This document shows positions 7,701 through 17,537 of a stretch of DNA of 45,894 nt, in pieces. This DNA is from an uncultured Clostridia bacterium (GTDB lineage: Bacteria; Bacillota; Clostridia; TANB77; CAG-508). The stretch is from the NCBI GenBank assembly GCA_947581895.1, contig CANPWE010000009.1, positions 1 through 45,894 on the forward strand, in the 5' to 3' direction. The notes beneath the pieces were generated by a model. It was not told the DNA's origin, ran no database searches, and saw only the letters and a list, made by a program, of their open reading frames with translations. The position numbers and the translations under genes were made by a program. Positions within the stretch are counted from its first letter, which is position 1; each line of letters starts with the position of its first letter.

Positions 7701-10141
7701 AAAAGCCTGTTACTTTTAAAGTAGAAGGATTAAGAGATTATGACACAGATCAGGATGGAGATTATATAAAAGAAATAGTTATAAAGAATGAAAAACCTAC
7801 TGGAACTCTTGTTATAGATAAGACTATAGCATTAAGAGAAAATGTAGATACATCTCTTATTGATACAAGTGATTTAAGTGGAATTCAATTCAAATTTTCT
7901 GCTAAAGAGGATGTAATTGATCCGGCAGATGGAAGTATAATTTATGAAAAGGGCCAAGAAATCAAAGTATATATCTTAGATAAAAATGGTGATTTAAAAA
8001 TTGAAAATATCCCTATGGGAACTTATGAAATTCAAGAAGTAAAAACACTAGATGGATTAGTATTGAATGACACAAAATACGAAATTAAATTTACTCAAAA
8101 AGATACAGTTACAAAAGTTTATACTGAAACTAGAAATATAGTTAATGACACTACTTTAACAGAAATATCTAAACAAGATATTACTGGTGATAAAGAATTA
8201 GAAGGTGCAAAACTACAAGTAATTGATTCAAAAGGCAAAGTTATTGATGAGTGGACTTCTACAGATAAACCACATACTATTGAAGGTTTAATAGTTGGAA
8301 ATGAATATACTTTAAGAGAAACTATTGCACCAAATGGATTTGTTAAAGCTACAGATATTAAATTTAAAATAGAAAATACTACTGAAACTCATAAAGTAAA
8401 AATGATTGATAAAGTAGTTGAAATGACTAAAGTTGATATTGGTGGCGAAGAATTAGAAGGTGCAAAAATCCAAGTATTTGATAAAGAAAACAATTTAGTA
8501 GATGAATGGGTATCTTCTAAAGAACCTCATAAAATAAATGGATTAACAGAAAACGAAACATACAAATTACACGAGGAAGTTGCAATTGAGGGTTATGTAA
8601 AAGCTACAGATGTTGAGTTTACAGTTACAGAAGATAAAGAAACACAGAAATTGCAAATGATTGACAAAATGGTTGAAATGACAAAATCTGATATTGGAGG
8701 AAATGAAGTTGAAGGTGCTGAAATGTCTGTAACAGATGAGAATGGTGAAGTAGTTGATAGTTGGATTTCAACAAAAGAACCACATCACATTTCTGGATTA
8801 GAAGAAGGAAAAACTTATGTACTTCACGAATTAGTTGCACCAGATGGATATGTAAAAGCTACAGATGTAGAATTCACAGTTACAGAGGACAAAGAAACTC
8901 ATAAAGTAAAAATGATTGACAAAATAGTTGAAATGTCTAAAGTGGATATTGGTGGCGAAGAATTGGAAGGTGCAAAAATCCAAGTATTTGACAAAGATAA
9001 TAACTTAGTAGATGAATGGATTTCTTCTAAAGAGCCTCATAAGATAAGTGGATTAACTGAAAATGAATCTTATAAATTGCACGAGGAAGTAGCAATTGAG
9101 GGATATGTAAAAGCTACTGATATAGAGTTTACAGTTACAGAAGATAAGGAAACTCAAAAGCTACAGATGATTGACAAAATAGTTGAAATGACTAAAGTTG
9201 ATATTGGTGGTAAGGAATTAGAGGGTGCAAAAATCCAGGTATTTGACAAAGATAATAACCTAGTAGATGAATGGGTATCTTCTAAAGAACCACATAAAAT
9301 AAATGGATTAGTTGAAAACGAAAGATATAAACTACACGAGGAGGTAGCAATTGAGGGATATGTAAAAGCTACAGATGTAGAATATACAGTTACAGAAGAT
9401 AAAGAAACACAAAAGCTACAAATGATTGATAAAATAGTTCAAGTTACTAAAACTGATTTAACTAATGGTGAAGAATTAGAAGGTGCTGAATTAGTTGTTA
9501 CAGATGAGGATGGAAATGTTATTGATGAATGGACTTCAACAAAAGAACCACATCATATTTCTAGATTAGAGGAAAATAAGACCTACACACTAACAGAGAA
9601 AACTGCACCTTATGGATATGAAACTACTGAAAGCATCACATTCACAGTTACAGAAGATAAGGAAACACAATTTATAGAAATGAAAGATATGCCTATTCTT
9701 AAAACTATAAGAATTATAAAGGCAGATAGTTCTACTAAAGAAGTAATAAAAGATAATTTCAAATTTGGAATCTATGAAGATGCAGAATGTACTAAACTTA
9801 TTAAAGAAGTAAAATCAAATAAAGAAGATGGTACTGTTACATTTGAAGATTTGAGATTTGGAACATACTATATCAAAGAATCAAAACAACCTCATGGCTA
9901 CCAATTATCAGATAAAGTTCTAAAACTAGAAATTAATGATAAAGGTGTATTCATTGATAATACTGAAATAGAAGAAAAAGATGATATTTATAGCTTTACT
10001 TTCTATAATGACTTAATTCCAAAAGTTCAAACTGGTAATGAAATGAGTTATATATTACTAGCAACACTTATGGGATTATCATTAATTGGTATAACTACAG
10101 GAGTTGTAGTATTAAAAAGAAAAAATAGAAAAGATAGATAG
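4781..10141 (+). CDS. Giant cell-wall-anchored adhesin: N-terminal thioester domain, Cna_B/SpaA repeats, sortase signal
   Basis: GTG start; signal peptide; thioester-type Cys (TVFCSQHG) and Gln (LTQQYIWE); many SpaA/Cna_B modules; C-terminal PKVQTG, hydrophobic TM and KRKNRKDR tail. Confidence 0.9.
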   Translation: MNNIKKINLNRKIVAILLILFTLISNASPIFAASGTGSWVAGQFASFIHTTDNPNTKYGVLLRRLVNASTNESRTVFCSQHGVDIDTGVINKGRYYTPTNATVKKCCKIAYFGWYDVYGDYVVNGGTSDDTKLRYVLTQQYIWETLGQSNATFVKESHQNDYVAFKKEINNKISNMEKTPSFDSTTIELNVGDSYTASDSNGVLSDYNSIDKTVNGIRFQHSKGENTLRITVSQDCNIESLKVTDATTLAWGLIKDGTEDHDTTVYFEFEDDAQEQLYALHYNDPVTMAFSLKLNLFGKLELSKLNTNNDLIDGAIFNVTGPNNYNKDVTVSNGKIVLEQLTKGTYYIKEKSVPNGYLIDTRTYQVEVKPNETSKQAITDSEPTGKILIYKVSENNDKVGGAKFTITAAEDIKNVAGTKTFYTKNQEVAKITSANGTGVAQIDGLPMGKYYVKEFEAPNGYLLNTNTYTANLVYKDSTTPVVELKIEGVVNNEPTGKILIYKVSENNDKVGGAIFSITAAEDIKNVAGTKTFYTKNQEVAKITSANGTGIAQLDGLPMGKYNVKEIQAPDGYLLNTNTYTANLVYKDQNTPVIEIKIEGVINNEPTGTITIIKKDSETGSIAQGDATLENAVYKVYANEDIYNVAKSKKFFSKGDLVATRTTDKSGNTTDVAELPLGKYIVKEETAPIGYLLDTKVYEVNLLYKDQHTKVITGNANSTDKVKKMGVHIFKSGIKVNSGETPGLAGAEFTIKLKSAVEKAYAEGYTYEEIWNGIDEYGNTVSVDNSKVAKAQTIAPTYESIVTDENGNAYTQNKLPYGTYIVKETKTPKDYESATDFTFSISQDESEIQDVAKKVKHLVVNNEQLETYIKLIKKDLKTEKVVSLTNATFQIKATRDIYDRATGKILYKKGEVITQKIGSTTYNSFTTNAKNMVVPANSFTNKVDLIGSVVTPLKLEVGSYEITEIKIPNGFLQLEKPVTFKVEGLRDYDTDQDGDYIKEIVIKNEKPTGTLVIDKTIALRENVDTSLIDTSDLSGIQFKFSAKEDVIDPADGSIIYEKGQEIKVYILDKNGDLKIENIPMGTYEIQEVKTLDGLVLNDTKYEIKFTQKDTVTKVYTETRNIVNDTTLTEISKQDITGDKELEGAKLQVIDSKGKVIDEWTSTDKPHTIEGLIVGNEYTLRETIAPNGFVKATDIKFKIENTTETHKVKMIDKVVEMTKVDIGGEELEGAKIQVFDKENNLVDEWVSSKEPHKINGLTENETYKLHEEVAIEGYVKATDVEFTVTEDKETQKLQMIDKMVEMTKSDIGGNEVEGAEMSVTDENGEVVDSWISTKEPHHISGLEEGKTYVLHELVAPDGYVKATDVEFTVTEDKETHKVKMIDKIVEMSKVDIGGEELEGAKIQVFDKDNNLVDEWISSKEPHKISGLTENESYKLHEEVAIEGYVKATDIEFTVTEDKETQKLQMIDKIVEMTKVDIGGKELEGAKIQVFDKDNNLVDEWVSSKEPHKINGLVENERYKLHEEVAIEGYVKATDVEYTVTEDKETQKLQMIDKIVQVTKTDLTNGEELEGAELVVTDEDGNVIDEWTSTKEPHHISRLEENKTYTLTEKTAPYGYETTESITFTVTEDKETQFIEMKDMPILKTIRIIKADSSTKEVIKDNFKFGIYEDAECTKLIKEVKSNKEDGTVTFEDLRFGTYYIKESKQPHGYQLSDKVLKLEINDKGVFIDNTEIEEKDDIYSFTFYNDLIPKVQTGNEMSYILLATLMGLSLIGITTGVVVLKRKNRKDR
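5924..6590 (+). repeat. Two 333-bp tandem Cna_B repeats
   Basis: EPTGKILIYKVSENNDKVGGA(K/I)F(T/S)ITAAEDIKNVAGTKTFYTKNQEVAKITSANGTG occurs twice, starting at 5924 and 6257, nearly identical in DNA. Confidence 0.9.
8159..9700 (+). repeat. Tandem array of about six 255-bp (85-aa) Cna_B-type repeats
   Basis: (I/V)VEM(T/S)K-D-GG units begin near 8159, 8417, 8672, 8927, 9182 and 9437, spaced by 258 then 255 bp; high nucleotide similarity. Confidence 0.9.
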
Positions 10142-10146
10142 TATTT

Positions 10147-10178
10147 GAGTGGGTACTCCCCACTCTTTCTTTTCTTTT
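10147..10178 (+). terminator. Rho-independent terminator
   Basis: GAGTGGG-TACTC-CCCACTC stem then TTTCTTTTCTTTT. Confidence 0.7.
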
Positions 10179-10193
10179 AAAGGAGGGATTTTT

Positions 10194-10595
10194 ATACGAA
10201 CAAAAATTATTTTTAGTTTTGATGATTTGAAAAATATTATATCTTCAAATACAGAAATTGGAACATCTTATTTGATATTGGATGAGCCTTATTTTGAAGA
10301 TGTTGAAAGACAAGAAAAAGCTATGAGAGATATATTTATAGAAATAAGTAAAATTATTGGACCTATGAATATTGTAAAACACATTAGCTTTAAAACAAAA
10401 GATAAATATACTACTAAACAAATCAATGACTTAATTAAGATATTAAGACAAAATACAAATATCTTAGTTACTTTATTTAATGCAAAAACTAGGATATGTA
10501 ATATTTTGTTTATAAGTAATAAAGAAGATTATTTATTAAAACAGCATATTAGAGAATTCTTGAATTTGGAGGTGGCTTTAAATGACAAAATCTGA
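10194..10595 (+). CDS. Hypothetical protein, apparent AUA start
   Basis: The listed start at 10149 lies inside the terminator hairpin. SD AAAGGAGGG ends 6 nt before an in-frame ATA at 10194 with no ATG/GTG/TTG at the right spacing. Confidence 0.5.
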   Translation: MRTKIIFSFDDLKNIISSNTEIGTSYLILDEPYFEDVERQEKAMRDIFIEISKIIGPMNIVKHISFKTKDKYTTKQINDLIKILRQNTNILVTLFNAKTRICNILFISNKEDYLLKQHIREFLNLEVALNDKI

Positions 10596-11025
10596 TGTTA
10601 GAATTGTTACAAGTATTAATGGTTTAGAAAAATTAAAAGAATATATAAATAATTATATAAAAGAACATCCGTATAATAGAGAATTAACGAATATTTTAGA
10701 CAATCCTGATCTGAAATATGAAAGTAATAGACAATGTTATTTAGGATGGAATAATTATAATTGGAACGAATATTCAAATGCAAATGTAGAATTAGTTATG
10801 AATGGGTTATTTGAATTAGCTGATAATAATTATTCATATAGATTTTATAGACTTGGTGAAGAAAAAGATGAGTATGAAGAATATTCATATAATTCTACAT
10901 TAGAAGGTGAAGAAGATTTAGAATATCCTAATATAACAAGACAATTTGATGATAGATATATATGTGATGTTCTACACAGAGAAAAATCAAATGATTTATT
11001 AAGTAAAGAAGATTTTGAATATTAG
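10582..11025 (+). CDS. Hypothetical protein
   Basis: ATG after SD GGAGGTGG; 147 aa acidic. Confidence 0.55.
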   Translation: MTKSDVRIVTSINGLEKLKEYINNYIKEHPYNRELTNILDNPDLKYESNRQCYLGWNNYNWNEYSNANVELVMNGLFELADNNYSYRFYRLGEEKDEYEEYSYNSTLEGEEDLEYPNITRQFDDRYICDVLHREKSNDLLSKEDFEY

Positions 11026-11045
11026 CAATTGGAGGTGATGCTATA

Positions 11046-11459
11046 TTGCAATCTACAAATATTATATTAATTATTCAAAATGAAGGTATTAACTTCATTG
11101 AACAGTTTGCAAAAGAAGAATCAGAAGAATATATTTTAGATATTTTAAATAAAGCTACAAATAGAATTAATTTAAGTAGCATTACTTATATTTCTTGGAA
11201 TGAGGCTACTAAAGATGAAATAGATGCAATTGAAGATATTTCTCTAAAAATTGAAAAAGAAGATTATTCATATTCTCTTTATATTGAAAGCCCTCATTTA
11301 GATAAACCTTACAATGCACATAATACAAATTATTTTGGAAAATATGTATTTGTACCTTCTGCAAATGGAGCTAAGATAATAGCAGATGATAGTCGCTTAT
11401 TATCTAACTATTTGAATTATGCTGATGATAAAAATTCAAAGGAGATTGACTATGAGTGA
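11046..11459 (+). CDS. Hypothetical protein
   Basis: TTG start after GGAGGTGAT. Confidence 0.55.
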   Translation: MQSTNIILIIQNEGINFIEQFAKEESEEYILDILNKATNRINLSSITYISWNEATKDEIDAIEDISLKIEKEDYSYSLYIESPHLDKPYNAHNTNYFGKYVFVPSANGAKIIADDSRLLSNYLNYADDKNSKEIDYE

Positions 11460-13806
11460 TGTATATGAGGAAATATTAAGTAGTTCCAATATTCAAACAA
11501 TATTAGAACACTATGGATTAAATATATCTAAAAATAAATGCCTCTGCCCTTTTCATAATGACACTAATCCATCTATGAGTATTCATACAGGAAAAGGAAT
11601 TGCACATTGTTTCTCTTGTGGAGCTGGTGGAAATGCTGTTTCTTTCATACAAAAATATGAAAGCGAAATAAATAATAATCCTATATCTTTTCGAGATGCA
11701 ATGCAGAAAGCAATTGATATACAAGGATTAAATATAACTCTTTCCTCTAGCAATTATACTCCACTAACAGAAGAACAAAAGCTATTTCAAAGGCAAACTG
11801 GCATATTAAGAGATGTATTGAATCTTAATGAAAGAAATCTTAAACTTAATAACCTTGAAAGTAAAAAAGCATTTGATTATTTGAAAAATAGACACATATC
11901 TTTAAATACAATAAATTCTTTTCATATTGGGTATGCTCCAAATAATAAAACATATATTACTGAAACATTAAGTAAAAAATATGAAACAAAGGATTTAGTA
12001 GATTTAGGTATTTCAAAAATAGATGAGCAAGGTAATATTTTAGATGTCTTTAATGAAAGAATAACCATACCTATTTTTGATGAGAATGGAAATCCTGTCG
12101 GTTTTGGAGCAAGGACAATAAATAATGCTATCAAACCAAAATATTTGAATACAAAGGCAAATAAATTGTTCAATAAAAGTAATTTATTATTTAATTTTCA
12201 TCAAGCTAAATCTTATGCAAGAAATGATGAAATTATAATTGTTGAAGGTTATATGGATGTTATAAGTGCTAAAGAAATGAAAATGGATAATGTAGTCGGA
12301 ACAATGGGAACTGCCTTAACAAAAGAACATATTGAAATGTTAAAAAAATTGAAGTGTGATATTATACTTTGCTTGGATAATGATGAGCCTGGCAAAGATG
12401 CTATGGCGAGAATTATTCCAGAATTACAAAAAGCAAAATTAAAAGTAGATGTTATAGATATTTCAAAACTTGGTAATTATAAAGACTTCGGCGATTTGCA
12501 AATTGCAGGAATGTCAAGAGAAAAAATATATCAAGCTAAAATATCGGCATTTACTTTTTTAATGCAACAAAACTATATTAAAAATAATGAATTAACAGTA
12601 GAAAATATCCACAATATATACAATAAAATGTGGAAAGATGGTCTTATAAAAGACACAAAAGATATTTTAAATTTTAAGGAATATGTTATGCAGAATACAA
12701 ATTTTAAAGATAATGAAATTGAAAATATAATCAATCCGAAAAAGATTGATAAACCAAAAGAAAATGTTATTGATAGATATAAGGATGTTTTATTTTATTC
12801 CTACATAAAGGAATTAATAAAAAATTATGCTATCAAGCATGAAGATACTATTTTATTAAAGTATGTTGAATTAGATAAGCTACAATCAAGTTTTTTAATG
12901 GATTCTTTAAATAATACAGAGTTTTTGAAAGATGGTGAATTAACTATCAATATTGGTGGTTATATTCGAGATTTTCTTTTTAAGTCAGAAGATTATATAA
13001 ATTTCAAAAATAATAAAGTATTTATTTTAGATAATTTATTAAATAATGTGAAAACTTTTGATAATCAAGGTAAAGAAGTTAATCTGAAACTTACTATGGA
13101 ACAAAAAGAAATAGTTATTAAGCAATACAATGAAAGTTTTGATGTTTCAATTAGAGAATATATTGAAAATCATCCAGAAGAATTTGAAGAAATGTTTATT
13201 GCGACAAATAGTGAACAATTTAAAAAATTATTTCCTAAAACCTATGAAGAAAATATGAGAGATTCCTCTATAAGTAATTTTAAAAATACTGGAAATATGG
13301 GAGTAATTAAATATGCCGCAGCATTTTCAAATGATATAAAAGACAAACTGGATAGAAAATATGTAAATAATGACACATTCAAAACATTATTAGTATTTAA
13401 TAATAATAAAAATATTTTAGGATTAACAGTTGATAATATCAAGAAAGAATCTACAGAAAAAGAGATTGAACAAACTAAAGAAAAAGCTATAGTAAAAGAA
13501 GAAAATAAGAAAAAGACAAGTTCTATATTTATAAATTTATCCGGGAAAGAAAGAGAATCTTATCGAGGAATATATCTTCCAGTAGATGAGCAAAATCAAA
13601 TATTTATACCTAAAACACTTTATAAAAAGAATGATAAGAAACTTGAAATACTAAATAGCGAATCTAATAATGCAAGAATGAGTGAATATAAAATAGACAA
13701 TAACGAACAAAAAATGAAATTCTTTTCTAAACTAAGTTTAGAGGACTTTTATCATAAATACCTTAATCTATATGAATTTCAAATGGAAAAAGAGGTGATG
13801 GCTTAA
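11452..13806 (+). CDS. CHC2 zinc-finger/Toprim DNA primase
   Basis: CPFHNDTNPSMSIHTGKGIAHCFSCGAGGN (CHC2 zinc finger); IIIVEGYMDVISA and ILCLDNDEPGKDA (Toprim). Confidence 0.93.
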   Translation: MSDVYEEILSSSNIQTILEHYGLNISKNKCLCPFHNDTNPSMSIHTGKGIAHCFSCGAGGNAVSFIQKYESEINNNPISFRDAMQKAIDIQGLNITLSSSNYTPLTEEQKLFQRQTGILRDVLNLNERNLKLNNLESKKAFDYLKNRHISLNTINSFHIGYAPNNKTYITETLSKKYETKDLVDLGISKIDEQGNILDVFNERITIPIFDENGNPVGFGARTINNAIKPKYLNTKANKLFNKSNLLFNFHQAKSYARNDEIIIVEGYMDVISAKEMKMDNVVGTMGTALTKEHIEMLKKLKCDIILCLDNDEPGKDAMARIIPELQKAKLKVDVIDISKLGNYKDFGDLQIAGMSREKIYQAKISAFTFLMQQNYIKNNELTVENIHNIYNKMWKDGLIKDTKDILNFKEYVMQNTNFKDNEIENIINPKKIDKPKENVIDRYKDVLFYSYIKELIKNYAIKHEDTILLKYVELDKLQSSFLMDSLNNTEFLKDGELTINIGGYIRDFLFKSEDYINFKNNKVFILDNLLNNVKTFDNQGKEVNLKLTMEQKEIVIKQYNESFDVSIREYIENHPEEFEEMFIATNSEQFKKLFPKTYEENMRDSSISNFKNTGNMGVIKYAAAFSNDIKDKLDRKYVNNDTFKTLLVFNNNKNILGLTVDNIKKESTEKEIEQTKEKAIVKEENKKKTSSIFINLSGKERESYRGIYLPVDEQNQIFIPKTLYKKNDKKLEILNSESNNARMSEYKIDNNEQKMKFFSKLSLEDFYHKYLNLYEFQMEKEVMA

Positions 13807-15056
13807 TGCAGGCAAGTAATAAATCAGATGCTACACAAGTTTATGAGGGTGCTGTAAAATCATCAAGAACTACTACAAAAGGGGCTTTTAAATATTTATT
13901 AAAACCACTTACTATATTTGGCTATCATTACTTTGTAGAAGGAATCCGTGCTGTGCAAAAAGATGGGCCAACAAAGGAATTAGAAAAATTAACTAATTTG
14001 TCTTATGATGAAACTATTAGAGTAATGGAAAAATGCCAAAGGGATGGTATCAGAGTAGTTGCTAGTGAAAGAAAACTAGATTCTGATAATAGTGAATTTG
14101 GTAAGAAAAAATCCATGTATCAACAAAAAAGAATTACAAAATATGCTCGTAGAATAAAAACAATGAGTAATTTTAAATCAAATCATCCTACAATTGCCAA
14201 ATATATTGGATTAAATAAATTAATGAAAATTGCTGAACATAAACAGAATGAACAAGTTGAAAAACATAAAGAAAAGCACTTTAATATTTATTTTAACAAA
14301 TCAAAAGCAGCATATATGGGTGATAGAATTGCTGATATTTTAGAATACAGGATGGGAGTATCTAAAAAATTATTCGATAAAGATGTAAAAGATGCAATTG
14401 AAGAAATTAGAGAAAAAGGAATGAATCTAAATTCTCAACAATTAAGGAATTTTTCAGAGAAATTCAAACTACACGAAATGGGTGAAGTTGAAATTGAAGA
14501 TTTTACAAATGATTATTGTATTCACGAAGTACCATTTGCATCATTTATGAATATTGAAGATGAATTAGAGAGTAACAATATTCCTTATGGTGTAAAAGTT
14601 ATTACAAATGAGGATGATGAAAAAATTGCACATATATACTTTGAGAATAAGCATTTAGAAAGATATAATGAATTAGGATTTAATACTGTAGGTCAAATCC
14701 ATGTTTATGGAAAAGATAATAAAAATCTACAATGGAATATCAAATCAAAAGATGAAATTATATCTTTTACTACAAAAACAGGTGAGCAGGAAAAAGAAAC
14801 ATACAAAATATTGTCTGGGAAAGATTATATTATGAAAAGACAAGAAAATGAGTGCCTTTGGACAGTTTTAAAAGCTGATTTAAAAGAACTCGCAGAAAAA
14901 GAAAAAAAAAGAGATGTAGTGGGTGAAGATTTAGAAAGATTACACACTTTTGAAGAATTAGAAAAATCTGTAGATAACTCCCCTACTATTTCTGAAAATA
15001 TAAAAAATATCGAAGTTAATTTCGACAATGATATTGAAAAAGAAGTAGGTGATTAA
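13806..15056 (+). CDS. DUF3801/PcfB-like conjugation accessory protein
   Basis: N-terminus VKSSRTTTKGAFKYLLKPLTIFGYHYFVEG resembles the DUF3801/PcfB family; located directly upstream of the coupling-protein region. Confidence 0.6.
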   Translation: MQASNKSDATQVYEGAVKSSRTTTKGAFKYLLKPLTIFGYHYFVEGIRAVQKDGPTKELEKLTNLSYDETIRVMEKCQRDGIRVVASERKLDSDNSEFGKKKSMYQQKRITKYARRIKTMSNFKSNHPTIAKYIGLNKLMKIAEHKQNEQVEKHKEKHFNIYFNKSKAAYMGDRIADILEYRMGVSKKLFDKDVKDAIEEIREKGMNLNSQQLRNFSEKFKLHEMGEVEIEDFTNDYCIHEVPFASFMNIEDELESNNIPYGVKVITNEDDEKIAHIYFENKHLERYNELGFNTVGQIHVYGKDNKNLQWNIKSKDEIISFTTKTGEQEKETYKILSGKDYIMKRQENECLWTVLKADLKELAEKEKKRDVVGEDLERLHTFEELEKSVDNSPTISENIKNIEVNFDNDIEKEVGD

Positions 15057-15057
15057 A

Positions 15058-15465
15058 ATAGATAAATTATCTGAAATAGCTTATTTTAATATTGGAAATA
15101 CCGAATATTATGAAGGTTATCATATAAAGGGTAAAACTTGGAATGGATGGGCTATGCCTTACTTTGAAAAGAAAATTGCAGATTTAATAAAGCATAATTT
15201 TTCATCAAGAGATTTTCAAATAGTTTATGATAAATATACTGATTGCTATATTTGTAAAACTATTGAAAATGACAAAGTTTCACAAGTTGATATTGCAGAG
15301 AAAAAAGTTATAAATACTAAAGATGGCGAAAAACAAGTATATGACTTTGGCTCTATAGGATGGACTTGGGATTCATATACTCTTGATGAGGCAAAAGAAC
15401 AATATAATGCTAATATTATAAAGAATAGTAATGAAAAAGAAAATTTAATTGATTTAGATTATTAA
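15058..15465 (+). CDS. Hypothetical protein, apparent AUA start
   Basis: The GTG at 15049 is part of the SD AGGTGAT; in-frame ATA at 15058 has normal spacing. Confidence 0.45.
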   Translation: MDKLSEIAYFNIGNTEYYEGYHIKGKTWNGWAMPYFEKKIADLIKHNFSSRDFQIVYDKYTDCYICKTIENDKVSQVDIAEKKVINTKDGEKQVYDFGSIGWTWDSYTLDEAKEQYNANIIKNSNEKENLIDLDY

Positions 15466-15499
15466 TTATAAAAATAAAAAGGATGGTGATGCCTATAAT

Positions 15500-17483
15500 A
15501 TGCTCGTAAAGAAAGAGAAAAAAAGGTCAATTATACTCTTGATTATAGTATTTATAATTATATTTTACTATATGATGAGAGTAACAACATTAGTCAGTAG
15601 CAATGATGGTAATTGGAATTTTGATTTCTTTACAATTGCTCTTAATGAATTATATAAGATAAACACTCCACTAGATATTCAAGGGAAAAACCTTTTAATA
15701 TCTGGTGGGGTGTCTTTTTTTGTTTTTATGGTTTATGAAACATATAGACTACAAAACAAAAGAAATGTGCAAGAAAATACTTATGGTTCTGCTGAATGGA
15801 GAACTCCAAAAGATATTATTAAAAAGAGAGATAAAAACTTTGAAAATAATATGATTCTTACACAAACCGAACTAATTTCAAGGAATATGAAAATTAGTGG
15901 TATGAATCGCCATGTAATTTTGCTTGGTAGGCCGGGCACTCGGAAAATCTCGTTATTATTTTAAGCCTAATCTACTTAATGCAAATGGAAATTCTATAAT
16001 CGTAACTGATCCGAAAGCCGAACTCCTTAGAGATTGTGGCTATTCACTAAAACAAAAAGGATATACCATTAAAGTTTTAAATTTGGATGATAAAACTACA
16101 TCAAATCATTATAATCCTTTAGTTTATATTAAAGAATTAAAAACTTTTGATGAAGTATTAGAAGATACATCACCTCATCATAAAATACAAGAGGATGATG
16201 TTATGACTTTAATTAATACTTTAATGGCTAATACTAAAAGCGAAAATATAGAAAATACAAGTGGAGATCCTTTCTGGGAAAAATCAGAAATGATTTTCCT
16301 ACAATCCCTATTTTACTATGTTATAAGACACTATGATAAGAGGCATCAAAATTTTACAGAGATATTGAAATTGATTCGTTTAAGTAATCCAGATGCTACA
16401 GGTGTTTCTCAATTAGATAGATTATTTGATAAATGGGCAAAACAAGAACCAGATGCTATTCGGTGTCAAACAATACAAGCATTTTAAAGTAGCAGCATCT
16501 GCTCCAAAAATGATGAGTACAATCATTATGGTAGCAACAGCAAGGCTTGCAGCCTTTAACATTAAAGAAGTGGCTAACTTAACTGATACTGATGATATGG
16601 AACTAGACAGAATTGGTATGCCTACAGATGATAATTCACCTTTATTGAAAGAAATAAATGAATCTACTGGAAAAAATATAAAGAATGGTAAAATTGCCTA
16701 TTTCATAGTAACAAAGCCTAGTGATGGAACTTTTAACTTTCTTGCGAGTATATTCTACACACAAGTCTTTGCAATGATTGATGAAAATGCAAAAAGATGT
16801 GGTGGAAGTCTTGCAAATCCACTTGAAATATATATGGATGAGTGGGCACAGTTAGGTGAAATTCCTAGATTTGTCGAAGAATTAGCTTATTTAAGAGGCT
16901 TGAATGTAGGCATTACAGTAGGGTTACAATCACTATCTCAATTAAAGAAAAAATATAAAGATAGTTGGGAATCCGTTTTAGATTGCTGTGATACTACATT
17001 ATTTTTAGGCAGTAATTCAAAGGAAACTTTGGAATATATTGTTGCTCTACTTCGGTAAAAAAACATGGTATAAAAAATCTACTGGAAGAACATTCTCAAA
17101 ACAAGGTTCTAGTAGTACAAATTGGGATATAGTTCGGCAGAGAATTAGCAACATTAGATGAGTTGTCAAAGATGCCTAAAGGTAATTGTATTCTTATAAT
17201 TTCTACAGTAGGAGCATTTTATTCTAAACTGTATAACTTAAAAGAACATCCAAATTATTCACAATTATATGAGCCTTGGGGTAATAATAAAGAGAAATTA
17301 TATAATCATAAAAAAGAGCTAGAATATCAAGAAAATTCTGATTACAGATTGCTTTTTGATTCTGGATTATCTTATGCAAAACCTATTGAAAAATTAAAAA
17401 TAGAAAATGTAGATGAGAAAGAATTAAAGGCTTTAATGCGATCTGGTGTTATCCAGTTCGAGGATTTAAAAACAAATAATTAA
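15500..17483 (+). CDS. VirD4/TraG-type T4SS coupling ATPase requiring four +1 frameshifts at CGG codons
   Basis: ORFs 15500-15964, 15924-16487, 16426-17058, the open segment 17054-17134 and 17163-17483 join in register into one VirD4: ILLGRPGT/GKSRYYFKPNLLNANGNSIIVTDPKAEL ... EPDAI/GVKQYKHFKVAASAPKMMSTI ... IVALL/GKKTWYKKSTGRTFSKQGSSSTNWDIV/GRELATLDELSKMPKGNCIL. Confidence 0.9.
15938..15944 (+). other. Putative +1 frameshift site 1: ACT CGG A (Walker A of VirD4)
   Basis: 0-frame gives GRPGTRKISLLF*; +1 from the CGG gives GRPGTGKSRYYFKP. Confidence 0.85.
16458..16464 (+). other. Putative +1 frameshift site 2: ATT CGG T
   Basis: 0-frame DAIRCQTIQAF*; +1 gives DAIGVKQYKHFKVAASAPK. Confidence 0.83.
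17050..17056 (+). other. Putative +1 frameshift site 3: CTT CGG T (CGG followed immediately by TAA in 0-frame)
   Basis: 0-frame IVALLR*; +1 gives IVALLGKKTWYKKSTGRTFSKQ. Confidence 0.83.
17132..17138 (+). other. Putative +1 frameshift site 4: GTT CGG C
   Basis: 0-frame DIVRQRISNIR*; +1 gives DIVGRELATLDELSKMPKG. Confidence 0.83.
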
Positions 17484-17489
17484 ATATTT

Positions 17490-17522
17490 AAGAGGTAATC
17501 TTTTGAGAGGTTATCTCTTTTA
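17490..17522 (+). terminator. Hairpin / possible terminator
   Basis: AAGAGGTAATC...GGTTATCTCTTTT. Confidence 0.4.
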
Positions 17523-17537
17523 AGTTTAGGAGGATTT

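Noticed and set aside
8159-9700. CRISPR-like repeat array
   Set aside because: Repeats are 255 bp, in-frame coding Cna_B modules with no spacer structure.
15500-17483. VirD4 as a decayed pseudogene
   Set aside because: All four breaks are the same event type (+1, at CGG, after U), with no random stops or deletions elsewhere, and the joined protein retains conserved motifs.
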